Source: G963676795 sp963677215 (GTDB taxonomy: Bacteria; Desulfobacterota; Desulfuromonadia; Desulfuromonadales; Geopsychrobacteraceae). From it: 64,000 nucleotides of DNA. This document shows, one piece after another, positions 1-8,869 of this stretch; the stretch's first letter is position 1; every line of letters begins with the position of its first letter. Made by a program: the position numbers and the translations under genes. The notes under the pieces were generated by a model. The model saw nothing but the letters and a program-made list of their open reading frames with translations, had not been told where the DNA came from and ran no database searches. The DNA is taken from positions 2,666,001 through 2,730,000 of the forward strand of contig OY781919.1 of assembly GCA_963677215.1 (NCBI GenBank). The letters run 5' to 3'.

Positions 1-2720
1 CGTCAGAGGACATGATCAAGATGTTCCCTGAGACTCCTGATGCTATTGAAAATACGCTGAAGATTGCCGAACGCTGCAACCTTGAGCTTGACTTCAATAC
101 CTATCACTTCCCGCAGTATGTCAAACCGGCGGATAAGTCCCTCGATGATGTTCTTGAAGAACAGTCGCGGGCCGGTCTGGAAGAACGACTTGAAGAAATC
201 CAGAAGATCCGCGAGCTAAGCGAAGCCGATATCAAGGTCTACCGCGAACGTCTTGAGGTTGAGCTGGCCTGTATCCGGCAGATGGGGTTTCCGGGTTACT
301 TTCTGATCGTCGCCGATTTCATCAACTGGGGGAAGGATAACGGGGTTCCGGTCGGCCCGGGGCGTGGCTCAGCAGCGGGCAGCCTAGTTGCTTTTTGCAT
401 CCGTATTACCGATATCGACCCGATTCCCTATAACCTGCTCTTCGAACGTTTTCTCAATCCGGAGCGGATATCGATGCCTGATATCGACGTCGATTTCTGT
501 ATCTACGGTCGTGAGCGGGTCATCGACTATGTCCGGGACAAGTACGGCGCTGAAAATGTCGCCCAGATCATCACCTTTGGGACCATGCTGGCCAAGGGCG
601 TGCTGCGCGATGTCGGTCGCGCGCTGAATATTCCTTACGGTGAAGTCGACAAGATCGCCAAGCTGGTGCCGAATGTTCTGGGGATCACGCTGAAACAGGC
701 GATTGAGCAGGAACCCAAGCTTCAGGAGTTGATCGACAAGGACGCCAAGGTCAAGAATCTGGTGCAGATCTCCCTGGCCCTTGAAGGCTTGACCCGCCAC
801 GCTTCGACTCACGCCGCTGGTGTCGTCGTCACGCCGAAACCGCTGCCGGAATATCTGCCGCTTTATGTCGATCCCAAGTCGGGTGGTCAGGTGACCCAGT
901 ATCCGATGAAGTATGTCGAACAGATCGGCCTGGTCAAGTTCGACTTCCTTGGTCTGAAAACCCTGACCGTCATTGAAAATGCCGTGCGCCTTATCCGTGA
1001 AGGCAAGGATCCTGATTTTGATTTGCGGCTGATCTCTGACGACGACAAGAAAACCTACGAACTGCTTTCCCACGGTGAAACGACCGGTGTCTTTCAGCTT
1101 GAATCGAGCGGCATGAAGGAATACCTGGTCAAGCTCAAGCCGAGCTGCTTCGAGGACCTGATCGCGATGGTCGCGCTCTATCGGCCGGGCCCGCTTGGCT
1201 CGGGGATGGTAGATTCCTTTATCAAGCGAAAACACGGGGTGGAGGAGTTCGCCTACGATTTTCCGCAGTTGGAGCCGATTCTCAAGGATACCTACGGGGT
1301 TATCGTCTATCAGGAACAGGTCATGCTGATCGCTCAGGTGCTTGCCCGTTACAGTTTGGGGGGCGCCGACCTGTTGCGCCGGGCGATGGGTAAGAAGAAA
1401 CCGGAGGAGATGGCCAAGCAGAAGGAAATCTTCATGGTCGGGGCTAAGGAAAATCAGCTCGATCTGAAAAAAGCCGAAGCGGTCTTCGACCTGATGGAGA
1501 AGTTTGCCGCCTACGGTTTCAATAAATCGCACTCAGCAGCGTACGCACTGGTGGCCTATCACACCGCCTACCTCAAGGCTCATTATCCGGTCGAATTCAT
1601 GGCAGCACTGTTGACCGAGGATATGGAGAACACCGACAAGGTCATCAAGAACATCAGTGAAGTCCGCTCCATGGGGATCGAGGTTCTGCCGCCAGACATC
1701 AATGCTTCCGATCGGTCTTTTACCGTCCCGGAAGGAAATATCCGTTTCGGCCTCGGTGCGGTCAAGGGGGTAGGTTCCTCGGCTCTGGAATCGATCATTC
1801 AGGTGCGTCAGGACGGTCTGTACGAGTCGTTGCAGGATTTCTGCGAAAGGGTTGATCTGCGCAAGGTCAACAAGAAGGTCGTTGAAGCGTTGATCAAGTG
1901 CGGGGCCTTCGACAGTCTCGGCGGGCGCAGGGCCCAGTATTGGGAAGCCCTTGAAGATGCCATGGAGATCGGCCAGCGCCTGCAGAAGGAGCAGCAGTCC
2001 GGGCAGGAATCGCTGTTCGGCAGCGAGGAGATCGTCTCGGTCGGTGGTCAGAGTTACGGCCAGCTGCCAGATGTTGAAGAGTGGGACGAGAAGTCGCTGC
2101 TCAACTATGAAAAGGAAGCTCTCGGCTTCTATGTCTCAGGTCACCCCCTGGCACGTTACAAGGATGCCATCAAGCGCTACGCGACCTGTGAAGCTGCTGC
2201 CCTGATCGAACGTAATGATAAGGAATCGGTCCGGGTTTGCGGCATCGTCTCCGGGATCAAGGAGTTGATGACCAAAAAAGGCGACCGGATGGCTTTTGTC
2301 TCTCTGGAGGACCTGACCGGTTCGGTCGAGGTGATCGTCTTTCCGGAGGTCTATGCGGCGGCGATGGATCTGCTCAAGGGGGAAGAAGCCCTGCTCGTCA
2401 GTGGTGAACTGGATGTCGGCGAGGAGGCCTGCAAGGTGTTGGCTTCCGGTGTCGAACTGCTTGCCGACGTTCAGCAGAATCAGGCGAAAAGGGTGCACAT
2501 CCGCCTGAACACACCGGGTCTAGATGAGATGCAGATGCGTCAACTCAAATCGATTGTGCAGCGTTACCGGGGTGATTGTGACGTTCAGCTGCATATCGTT
2601 ATTCCGGAGACCAGTGAAACCACCATCAGGTTGCCGGAAACCCTGCGGATGGCGGCATCGGATGATGCCATGGCTGATGCCCGGGCTCTTTTTGGCTATA
2701 ATGTCATGAACTTCGAATAG
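1..2720 (+). CDS. dnaE: DNA polymerase III subunit alpha (5' truncated)
   Basis: Replicative DNA polymerase catalytic subunit, which extends DNA at the fork with the beta clamp. The reading frame is open from the window edge (first full codon at base 3), so the N-terminal PHP domain lies outside and about 905 residues remain of a usual ~1150. The palm motif PDIDVDF carries two catalytic aspartates near base 480. The finger region contains VALYRPGPLGSGM and GFNKSHSAAYALVAYHTAYLK. An OB fold follows near base 2225 (VRVCGIVSGIKELMTKKGDR). The internal ATG at base 12 is not a true start. accA follows after 119 bases, a common neighbour order. Identification is secure. Confidence 0.97.
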   Translation, partial: SEDMIKMFPETPDAIENTLKIAERCNLELDFNTYHFPQYVKPADKSLDDVLEEQSRAGLEERLEEIQKIRELSEADIKVYRERLEVELACIRQMGFPGYFLIVADFINWGKDNGVPVGPGRGSAAGSLVAFCIRITDIDPIPYNLLFERFLNPERISMPDIDVDFCIYGRERVIDYVRDKYGAENVAQIITFGTMLAKGVLRDVGRALNIPYGEVDKIAKLVPNVLGITLKQAIEQEPKLQELIDKDAKVKNLVQISLALEGLTRHASTHAAGVVVTPKPLPEYLPLYVDPKSGGQVTQYPMKYVEQIGLVKFDFLGLKTLTVIENAVRLIREGKDPDFDLRLISDDDKKTYELLSHGETTGVFQLESSGMKEYLVKLKPSCFEDLIAMVALYRPGPLGSGMVDSFIKRKHGVEEFAYDFPQLEPILKDTYGVIVYQEQVMLIAQVLARYSLGGADLLRRAMGKKKPEEMAKQKEIFMVGAKENQLDLKKAEAVFDLMEKFAAYGFNKSHSAAYALVAYHTAYLKAHYPVEFMAALLTEDMENTDKVIKNISEVRSMGIEVLPPDINASDRSFTVPEGNIRFGLGAVKGVGSSALESIIQVRQDGLYESLQDFCERVDLRKVNKKVVEALIKCGAFDSLGGRRAQYWEALEDAMEIGQRLQKEQQSGQESLFGSEEIVSVGGQSYGQLPDVEEWDEKSLLNYEKEALGFYVSGHPLARYKDAIKRYATCEAAALIERNDKESVRVCGIVSGIKELMTKKGDRMAFVSLEDLTGSVEVIVFPEVYAAAMDLLKGEEALLVSGELDVGEEACKVLASGVELLADVQQNQAKRVHIRLNTPGLDEMQMRQLKSIVQRYRGDCDVQLHIVIPETSETTIRLPETLRMAASDDAMADARALFGYNVMNFE

Positions 2721-2747
2721 TTTTCCTGCACTTGCTTCGGGTTCCCC

Positions 2748-2776
2748 TTGACGAAGAGAGGGGGAAGGCTTATTTT
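2748..2776 (+). promoter_or_regulatory. Predicted sigma-70 promoter for accA
   Basis: TTGACG and TATTTT are separated by 17 bases in the dnaE-accA gap, about 63 bases before the chosen accA start. Prediction by eye from consensus only. Confidence 0.45.
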
Positions 2777-2839
2777 ACGGCCTTATTTTTTCTTCAACGA
2801 TAATATCCGCCATCCGTTGTGCCGGAGGGCAGGGAGCAA

Positions 2840-3799
2840 ATGATGAATCAATATCTCGATTTTGAAAAGCCGATCGCCGATCTGGAAGCAAAAATCGGTG
2901 AACTGCGTGATTACTCGACCGACAGCGTTGATTTCACCAGCGAGATCGCCAAGCTCGAGAAAAAAGCCGATAAACTGAAAAAAGAGATCTATACCGGCCT
3001 GACCAGATGGCAGAGAACCCAGCTGGCCCGGCATATCAATCGCCCCTATACCCTTGACTATGTCGATCGGATCTTCACCGACTGGTTTGAAATTCATGGT
3101 GATCGGAACTTCCGCGACGATCCTGCACTGGTCTGCGGTTTTGCTCGCATTGACGGCAAACCCTGTTGTGTTATCGGCCATCAGAAGGGGCGCAACACCA
3201 AAGAGAAGGTCCATCGCAATTTCGGTATGCCGAATCCGGAAGGCTATCGCAAAGCATTGCGCACCATGCAGATGGCAGAGCAGTTCAATCTGCCGATCTT
3301 CACCTTCGTCGATACGCCGGGGGCCTTCCCTGGTATTGGCGCTGAGGAACGTGGCCAGGCCGAAGCGATCGCCCGTAACCTGAGGGAAATGGCCATGTTG
3401 CGTGTCCCTGTCGTGACGACAATCACCGGCGAGGGCGGCTCCGGAGGGGCCCTCGCCATTGCTGTTGGCAACCGGGTGATGATGATGGAGAATTCCGTCT
3501 ACTCGGTTATCTCCCCTGAAGGCTGTGCCGCCATCCTGTGGAAAGATGGCAGCAAATCTGACCAGGCGGCGGACGCCCTGAAACTGACGGCTAACGATGT
3601 GTTGAGCCTCAAGACGGTCATCGATGAAGTTGTCCCCGAACCGCTTGGCGGCGCGAACCAGAATCATGACGAAGCCGCCGCAATCCTGAAAACCTATCTG
3701 CTGAAACATTTGGCGGAGCTCGAAGAGTACTCTCCTGAGGGGCTGGTCGAGCAACGCTATCAACGTTTTCGTGCCATGACAGAAGTTCAGGAACTGTAG
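2840..3799 (+). CDS. accA: Acetyl-CoA carboxylase carboxyltransferase subunit alpha
   Basis: Alpha half of the carboxyltransferase that moves CO2 from biotin-BCCP to acetyl-CoA to make malonyl-CoA, the first committed step of fatty acid synthesis in the cytoplasm. The product is 319 residues, the same length as the E. coli protein. It begins MMNQYLDFEKPIADLEAKI and contains the crotonase-like core with FVDTPGAFPG and the oxyanion region GEGGSGGALAI. A GTG at 2819 would add seven residues. The ATG at 2840 is preferred because a purine-rich GGAGGGCAGGGAG site lies just before it and the product then matches the family start. The partner accD is not in the window. Confidence 0.96.
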   Translation: MMNQYLDFEKPIADLEAKIGELRDYSTDSVDFTSEIAKLEKKADKLKKEIYTGLTRWQRTQLARHINRPYTLDYVDRIFTDWFEIHGDRNFRDDPALVCGFARIDGKPCCVIGHQKGRNTKEKVHRNFGMPNPEGYRKALRTMQMAEQFNLPIFTFVDTPGAFPGIGAEERGQAEAIARNLREMAMLRVPVVTTITGEGGSGGALAIAVGNRVMMMENSVYSVISPEGCAAILWKDGSKSDQAADALKLTANDVLSLKTVIDEVVPEPLGGANQNHDEAAAILKTYLLKHLAELEEYSPEGLVEQRYQRFRAMTEVQEL

Positions 3800-3816
3800 C
3801 GGAAGAGCCTGCGACT

Positions 3817-4569
3817 ATGACGCGCCTGTTGCTCTGTTGTTTTGGATTCCTGGTTATTCTCGCCCTTTATGGCTGCGGTGGGCATACAACCAGGGTCATA
3901 GATACCCCTGAGACCCGTGAGTTGAAGGGGTGGCAGAAACCTTACGAGGTCGATGGTCAGCGCTATGACCCGCTGCGTGACCACAGCGGTTTCAGTGAGC
4001 GAGGCATCGCCAGTTGGTATGGGCGTGACTTTCACGGTAAAAAAACCAGCAATGGCGAAACTTACGATATGTACGCCATGACAGCCGCCCACAAGACCCT
4101 TCCGCTTGGCGTATACGTCAGGGTCAAGCGTCTCGATAATGGTCGGGAGATTGTCGTCCGGGTCAATGATCGCGGGCCTTTTGTCGCCGGGCGGATTATC
4201 GACCTGTCCTATGCTGCCGCGCAGCAGTTGGGGATTGCCGAGATCGGCACGACCACTGTGCTGATCGAGGCCCTCGGTTATCGTGAGGGGCAGGGGGAGA
4301 ACGTTACTTACGTCGCTCCACAAAACTATGATTCAGGAACCTTTGCCGTCCAGGTCGGAGCCTTTTCCAGCCAGGAAAATGCCAGTTTGCTGGCACGGCG
4401 AATGCGCCAGTCTTACGGCAAGGCCGTCGTTACCAGTACCATGATTAACGGTCGACTTCTCTATCGGGTGCGTGCCGGCATGTTTAGCTCTTTGGATCAG
4501 GCCGAAAAAGAAGCTCAAAGATTGTCTTTGTCCGGCTATGCCGGCAGTTTTGTTGTTGCCTTTGAATGA
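3817..4569 (+). CDS. rlpA: RlpA-family septal ring lytic transglycosylase, lipoprotein
   Basis: Predicted outer-membrane lipoprotein of 250 residues. In characterised relatives RlpA cleaves peptidoglycan glycan strands lacking stem peptides during cell separation. The N-terminus is a lipoprotein signal with a lipobox-like ALYGC (Cys about residue 20). A double-psi beta-barrel follows (GIASWYGRDFHGKKTSNGE to VNDRGPFVAGRIIDLS, about 65-130), and the conserved Asp of VNDRGPF is present. The C-terminal SPOR domain (about 170-250, starting FAVQVGAFSSQENA) should bind denuded glycan at the septum. The gene starts 17 bases after accA and may be cotranscribed. Enzymatic activity is inferred from the family. 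Confidence 0.9.
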   Translation: MTRLLLCCFGFLVILALYGCGGHTTRVIDTPETRELKGWQKPYEVDGQRYDPLRDHSGFSERGIASWYGRDFHGKKTSNGETYDMYAMTAAHKTLPLGVYVRVKRLDNGREIVVRVNDRGPFVAGRIIDLSYAAAQQLGIAEIGTTTVLIEALGYREGQGENVTYVAPQNYDSGTFAVQVGAFSSQENASLLARRMRQSYGKAVVTSTMINGRLLYRVRAGMFSSLDQAEKEAQRLSLSGYAGSFVVAFE

Positions 4570-4711
4570 TTGTTCAGCGCTGTCATTGCTGGATTTTGGT
4601 TAAATGACACTTTGTTTGTGAGAAATGCTTGCTTTTTTTTGGAACTCCGTGATAGCGTCCGAAATATCAGGGTAGTTTGTGTAGATTTGTACTGTAACGA
4701 AACAGAGAGAG

Positions 4712-4743
4712 CCGCACAGACCAATTCGTCTGCGCGGTTTTTT
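4712..4743 (+). terminator. Rho-independent terminator after rlpA
   Basis: CCGCACAGAC (4712-4721) pairs with GTCTGCGCGG (4728-4737), with one A-C mismatch and a six-base loop, followed by six T. It lies 143 bases past rlpA and 66 before the cold-shock gene. It could instead be an attenuating structure in the long cold-shock leader. No clear promoter was seen between 4570 and 4800. Confidence 0.6.
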
Positions 4744-4808
4744 AGTATGAATGGGAATCCCTGAGTTTAACAACTCCCATCAAGGGACATTACTGAGGAG
4801 ACAGTAAA

Positions 4809-5009
4809 ATGGCAGAAGGTACAGTAAAGTGGTTTAATGATTCGAAGGGTTTCGGTTTCATCGAGCAGGACAATGGTCCGGATGTCTTCGTTCACTTCTC
4901 TGCAATCACTGCAGATGGCTTTAAATCACTGGCAGAAGGCGCTCGTGTAAGCTTTGATGTTGTTGATGGCCAGAAAGGCCCACAGGCAAGCAACGTCGTT
5001 AAGCTCTAA
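4809..5009 (+). CDS. Cold-shock protein, CspA family
   Basis: A 66-residue single cold-shock domain, a nucleic-acid chaperone that melts RNA secondary structure in the cytoplasm. Both RNA-binding motifs are intact: KGFGFIEQ (RNP1) and VFVHFSAI (RNP2), after the typical start MAEGTVKWFNDS. The start has a GAGGAGACAG site eight to twelve bases upstream. The gene stands alone between two terminators, so it is probably monocistronic. The upstream gap of about 240 bases leaves room for the long structured leader usual in this family. Which of several possible Csp paralogues this is cannot be told from one copy. Confidence 0.96.
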   Translation: MAEGTVKWFNDSKGFGFIEQDNGPDVFVHFSAITADGFKSLAEGARVSFDVVDGQKGPQASNVVKL

Positions 5010-5028
5010 TATATTTATTTGTAAGTTT

Positions 5029-5062
5029 AAAAGCCCCGCAGCATTCCTGCGGGGCTTTTTTT
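5029..5062 (+). terminator. Rho-independent terminator after the cold-shock gene
   Basis: AAGCCCCGCAG (5031-5041) and CTGCGGGGCTT (5047-5057) form a perfect 11-bp stem with loop CATTC, followed by a run of T. This is a textbook terminator. Confidence 0.92.
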
Positions 5063-5104
5063 GTGTCATCATGTAAGCAGGTCAATTTGCCAAGGATAGA
5101 ACTT

Positions 5105-6046
5105 ATGGAACTTTACCTGCGCTCCCGGATACTCGAGGTTATCGAGACCCTCGCTTCCCGCTATCTGCAAGGCAAGGTTCGGGTTATTCGTCTGGCTCTC
5201 ATCAATCTGCTTTCCGGCGGTCATCTGCTGATCGAGGATCTGCCCGGGCTGGGCAAGACTTCGCTGGCCCTGGCTCTGGCCGGAGTTCTCGACTTAAGTT
5301 TCGGGCGGGTCCAGTGTACCAGCGATCTGATGCCGTCTGATATTACTGGGTTGTCTGTCTTTGATCGGCATTCGAACTCCTTTCACTTTGTCAAAGGGCC
5401 GATCTTTAACAATCTGATCCTGATCGATGAGGTCAATCGGGCCATGCCAAAAACCCAGAGTGCCATGCTTGAAGCTATGGAGGAGCAGCGGGTCACTGTC
5501 GAGGGAGTGACTTACCGGCTTCCCGACCCCTTCATGGTGATCGCGACTCAGAATCCCCTCGAGCAGATCGGCACCTACCCATTGCCCGAGTCCCAGATTG
5601 ACCGCTTCCTGGCGACTACGGGGGTCGGTTATCCACCGGCAGCTCTGGAGAAGAAGATACTTAGGCACGGCAGCGTTCGTGACGAACTGGAACAGCTGCA
5701 GCCGTTGCTTGAGAAGGACGCTCTGATTGAGGCTAGGCGCTTTGTCCAGCAGGAAATAAAGGTCAGTGACCGGGTTGTCGACTACGTTTATCAATTGCTT
5801 GAGCAGAGTCGCTGCAGTTCATTGCTGCTAAGTGGAATATCGACCCGGGGCGGACTGAACCTGATATCAGCGGCGAAAGCCGAAGCCTACCTGGAAGGTC
5901 GTGCGTTCGTCGCCCCGGATGATGTGCAGAAGGTTGCCGTCGCGGTGACTTCACACCGGATTGTTCTGAGACCGGAGCAGGAGCAGCGAAGCAAAGCGGA
6001 GGTGATGACATCGTTATTCGCGGAAATTCCCGTGCCTATCGCTTGA
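5105..6046 (+). CDS. MoxR-family AAA+ ATPase
   Basis: AAA+ ATPase of the MoxR/RavA group, thought to act as a chaperone for maturation of partner proteins. The product is 313 residues. Walker A is EDLPGLGKTSLA, Walker B is LILIDEVNRA, and sensor 1 lies in MVIATQNPLEQIGTYPLPESQIDRF, all typical of MoxR. The frame is open from a GTG at 5063 that sits beside the terminator. The ATG at 5105 with AAGGA nine bases upstream is chosen. It overlaps the next gene, giving the recurrent MoxR-DUF58-transglutaminase cassette. The substrate is unknown. Confidence 0.93.
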   Translation: MELYLRSRILEVIETLASRYLQGKVRVIRLALINLLSGGHLLIEDLPGLGKTSLALALAGVLDLSFGRVQCTSDLMPSDITGLSVFDRHSNSFHFVKGPIFNNLILIDEVNRAMPKTQSAMLEAMEEQRVTVEGVTYRLPDPFMVIATQNPLEQIGTYPLPESQIDRFLATTGVGYPPAALEKKILRHGSVRDELEQLQPLLEKDALIEARRFVQQEIKVSDRVVDYVYQLLEQSRCSSLLLSGISTRGGLNLISAAKAEAYLEGRAFVAPDDVQKVAVAVTSHRIVLRPEQEQRSKAEVMTSLFAEIPVPIA

Positions 6047-6906
6047 GGTTGACACGGGCCGGGGCTCTCTTCATCGTTCTGACCCTGTTGTTTGGGTTCG
6101 CAGCGGTCAATACCGGCAACAATCTGCTCTATCTGCTGGTCTCAGCCTTTCTCGGTTTTATGGCTGTCTCCGGGTTGCTCGGACATCTCAATCTGCAGCG
6201 GGTCGTACTTAATGCCCGGCCCGGTCAGGAGGTTTATGCCGGTCTGCCAGCGACACTGGATGTCTTTGTGGTCAATCGTCATCGTTGGCTGGCCAGGTTC
6301 ATGCTCCGTGTCAGGGTTGCCGGTGAGAGTGCGCTTGTTCCCGTCCTGCCTGCTGCGGGACAATCTATAGTTTCCATGCCCATTCTGCTACTTGAGCGGG
6401 GTTATCAAAAAATACCCGAGATCCGGCTTGAATCCTGTTTTCCTGTCAATTTTTTCATTCGTTCACAGCGGATTCCCCAGGAAGCCGATTTTCTGGTTTT
6501 CCCTCACCCTGTACCTGCAGCCATGGCTGGGAGAGAGTCTTCAGGTCTTGCCAGCATTGATCAAATCATCGGGCGAAGCGGCAGCGAAGGTGATATACAG
6601 GGGATAGATGACTACCGGTCTGGTGATCCGCTTCGTGCTGTTCACTGGAAGCTTTCAGCGCGGCAGGACAGCCTCAAGGTCAAAAAACAGGCGCGCCAGG
6701 CCGATTTCAGCGTTATTCTCGACCCTGCTGATTTTCCCGGTACGCTAGAGGAGCGTCTCGGCAACTGCGCATACCTGATCAATCACTATTGCCGATTGCA
6801 GCGGGCTGTCGGCCTGACCCTGCAGGATAGAACCATAGCTCCGGCAACCGGTTCCCGGCATAAACACCGCTTGCTCAGCGAATTGGCGCTCTATGATCAG
6901 GATTGA
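6043..6906 (+). CDS. DUF58 domain-containing membrane protein
   Basis: Protein of about 287 residues with two N-terminal membrane segments (ALFIVLTLLFGFAAVNTG and NLLYLLVSAFLGFMAVSGLL). It carries the DUF58 core motif DDYRSGDPLRAVHWKLSARQ around residue 190-210. DUF58 proteins nearly always accompany MoxR ATPases and are presumed partners or targets. Biochemical function is unknown. The assigned start is TTG at 6043, whose TTGA overlaps the moxR stop codon. The frame stays open further upstream without an ATG, so the start is uncertain by a few residues. The 3' end overlaps the following gene by 14 bases, implying translational coupling. Confidence 0.88.
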   Translation: MRLTRAGALFIVLTLLFGFAAVNTGNNLLYLLVSAFLGFMAVSGLLGHLNLQRVVLNARPGQEVYAGLPATLDVFVVNRHRWLARFMLRVRVAGESALVPVLPAAGQSIVSMPILLLERGYQKIPEIRLESCFPVNFFIRSQRIPQEADFLVFPHPVPAAMAGRESSGLASIDQIIGRSGSEGDIQGIDDYRSGDPLRAVHWKLSARQDSLKVKKQARQADFSVILDPADFPGTLEERLGNCAYLINHYCRLQRAVGLTLQDRTIAPATGSRHKHRLLSELALYDQD

Positions 6907-8812
6907 CGGGCTCATCTTGTGGCTGCTTTACCTGGCCGTGATCGTCGGGTTGGTTCCGGTTTTTGGCGCTTTGTCTCTCTGGTTGCAGATTCTGCTTAGC
7001 TGTTCCCTGATTGTTGCGTTTATGGCTGATCGGCACAAGCGGGTTGTCCTAAACAACCTGCTAGGAGCCGGACTGGCTCTGGTTGGTCTGGTTGTTTACC
7101 TCCCGCAACTGACCCGCGCCAATGTCGCCTTGCCTCTGATCCACATCCTCTGTCTGCTGCTGGTGGTCCGGATTCTGGGCCGCAAGTCAGCCCGTAATAT
7201 ACTGCAAAGCTTTCTGCTGGCTGTTGCTGTGCTTGCAGCATCGTCTCTGCTTGAGCTGAGCATGATTTACCTGTTCTGTCTGATTCTCCTGGTTCTTCTG
7301 CTTTCCAGCAGTCTGATTCTGCTCAGTTTTATCGATGGGCAGGATGACCTGGAGCTATCGAGTGATGAGCTCAAAAGCCTGCTGCGACCGATTCTGTTGC
7401 TTCCCGGCGCATCACTGGTTCTGATGGCGATGCTGTTTGTCATCCTGCCGCGCACCCAGGCCCCGTTCTGGAACTTCCTGAATCCGTCACCGCAGGCGAC
7501 GGTCTCCTTAAGTGATCAGGTCAGTCCCGGAGATTTCAGCGATCTGGCACTGAGTGGTGAGGTGGCCTTTCGTGTCGAGACTGAGCGACTGCCGGTCGGC
7601 CAGGAGTACTGGCGCGGATTGGTTCTCAATCAGATCGATCAGCAGGGGAGACGCTGGTCGCGCCAGGAACCTGACGCAAAAGAGCGCAGCCGCTTGCAGG
7701 GGCAGCCTGTCAGCTTGACTGTCTTCGCTGAAGCCAAGGTTGATCGCTATCTGGTGACTTTGGACCGGACTGTCGAGCTGGGGGGGGTTCGTCATCGCCA
7801 GTCTGAAGACGGGACGATGATAGCGTCACGGATTGAGCAGGGGCGGCAGCGCTACCAGCTCAAATCTTATCCGGGGGCCTCTTTTGAGCTGGCCGGAAGC
7901 GCCGATGCCTACCTACAGCTGCCCGAGAGTTCACTGCCGCGGCTTGCTGCTGTGGCCCGGCAGATTGTTTCTGAAACAACGACAATGGACCGCATTGCCG
8001 CACTTGACCGTTTTTTCCTCTCTTTGCAGCTTGTCTATTCCTCCCGGCAGCTTGAACAGACCGATGCGCCGGTCGAGACATTTCTGTTCGAGACAAAACG
8101 TGGCTACTGTGAATATTTCGCCTCTTCCTATGCCCTGCTGCTGAGAATGAGCGGTGTGCCGGCACGCCTGGTCGGTGGTTATCTCGGCGGCGCCTATAAT
8201 ACGTTCGGTGGCTACTACCTGGTGAGTGAAGATAGCGCCCATGTCTGGGTCGAGGCCCTTGACGATGAGGGAGTCTGGCAGCGAATTGATCCCAGTCGGT
8301 TCGCAGTGAATGCAGAAAGCGCTATTTCAGTCGGTCGTAATCGCAACATACCGGTGTTTCGTGCTCTGTCCGACTACCTCTTTTATCTTTGGACACGTGC
8401 TGTTCTGAATTATGATTTTTCCCAGCAGTTCAACCTGTTCAGGAACGTCAGCGCGAAACTGAGAGGGGGTGCTGATGTTGATATGCAGTTAGATAAGACT
8501 TTGTCCTGGGGTGGCCTCGTCCTTCTTGTCATCCTGCTCTGGCTGCTCTATCGCAGCCAGCAGATTTCTTCATTGATCCGGGCCTATCGTAAGCAGATCG
8601 CCCGTTGTTGCGGGGTCAGGGCTCTGCCGACGTCTCTGGGACTTTACCGGATAGCAGAGCGCAGCGGCCACCCGCTCTGTCGAGAGTTCGCCGAGAATTG
8701 CGGTGCCGTTCTTTATGGCGAAAGAAAGTTGAGCTGGCGTGACAGAAGACGTCTGAGAAAGATCATATCTGCCCTGCGCAGGCAGCGTTTTGATTCTTCC
8801 GTAGCGCAGTAA
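6893..8812 (+). CDS. TgpA-like transglutaminase-domain membrane protein (DUF3488)
   Basis: 639-residue inner-membrane protein. About five to six hydrophobic segments fill residues 1-190 (DUF3488 region). An extracytoplasmic transglutaminase-like domain follows with the complete triad: Cys in RGYCEYFASSYALLLRMSG, His in DSAHVWVEA, Asp in WQRIDPSR. One more membrane segment (GGLVLLVILLWLLY, near residue 540) precedes a cytoplasmic DUF4129-like tail. TgpA of Pseudomonas has this architecture and is essential there, with periplasmic transglutaminase activity; the physiological substrate is unsettled. It is the last gene of the MoxR cassette and ends at a strong terminator. Confidence 0.9.
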   Translation: MIRIDGLILWLLYLAVIVGLVPVFGALSLWLQILLSCSLIVAFMADRHKRVVLNNLLGAGLALVGLVVYLPQLTRANVALPLIHILCLLLVVRILGRKSARNILQSFLLAVAVLAASSLLELSMIYLFCLILLVLLLSSSLILLSFIDGQDDLELSSDELKSLLRPILLLPGASLVLMAMLFVILPRTQAPFWNFLNPSPQATVSLSDQVSPGDFSDLALSGEVAFRVETERLPVGQEYWRGLVLNQIDQQGRRWSRQEPDAKERSRLQGQPVSLTVFAEAKVDRYLVTLDRTVELGGVRHRQSEDGTMIASRIEQGRQRYQLKSYPGASFELAGSADAYLQLPESSLPRLAAVARQIVSETTTMDRIAALDRFFLSLQLVYSSRQLEQTDAPVETFLFETKRGYCEYFASSYALLLRMSGVPARLVGGYLGGAYNTFGGYYLVSEDSAHVWVEALDDEGVWQRIDPSRFAVNAESAISVGRNRNIPVFRALSDYLFYLWTRAVLNYDFSQQFNLFRNVSAKLRGGADVDMQLDKTLSWGGLVLLVILLWLLYRSQQISSLIRAYRKQIARCCGVRALPTSLGLYRIAERSGHPLCREFAENCGAVLYGERKLSWRDRRRLRKIISALRRQRFDSSVAQ

Positions 8813-8827
8813 CGGTTATGTCAGACC

Positions 8828-8867
8828 AAAAAGCCGGATCCCGCTAAGGTCGGGGTCCGGCTTTTTT
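8828..8867. terminator. Bidirectional terminator between convergent genes
   Basis: AAAAAGCCGGATCCCG (8828-8843) pairs with CGGGGTCCGGCTTTTTT (8851-8867) with one G-T wobble. It has A and T runs on both sides, so it can serve the TgpA-like gene on plus and the tgt paralogue on minus. Confidence 0.9.
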
Positions 8868-8869
8868 GA

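Noticed and set aside
384..1532. 382-residue open frame antisense to dnaE
   Set aside because: It mirrors dnaE codon bias, has no ribosome site and no recognisable domain. Similar long antisense frames lie under leuC/leuD (35548-37086) and rpsA (60662-62029) and are rejected for the same reason.
4570..4764. 64-residue open frame after rlpA
   Set aside because: It has no ribosome site or resemblance, and runs through the terminator hairpin at 4712-4737.
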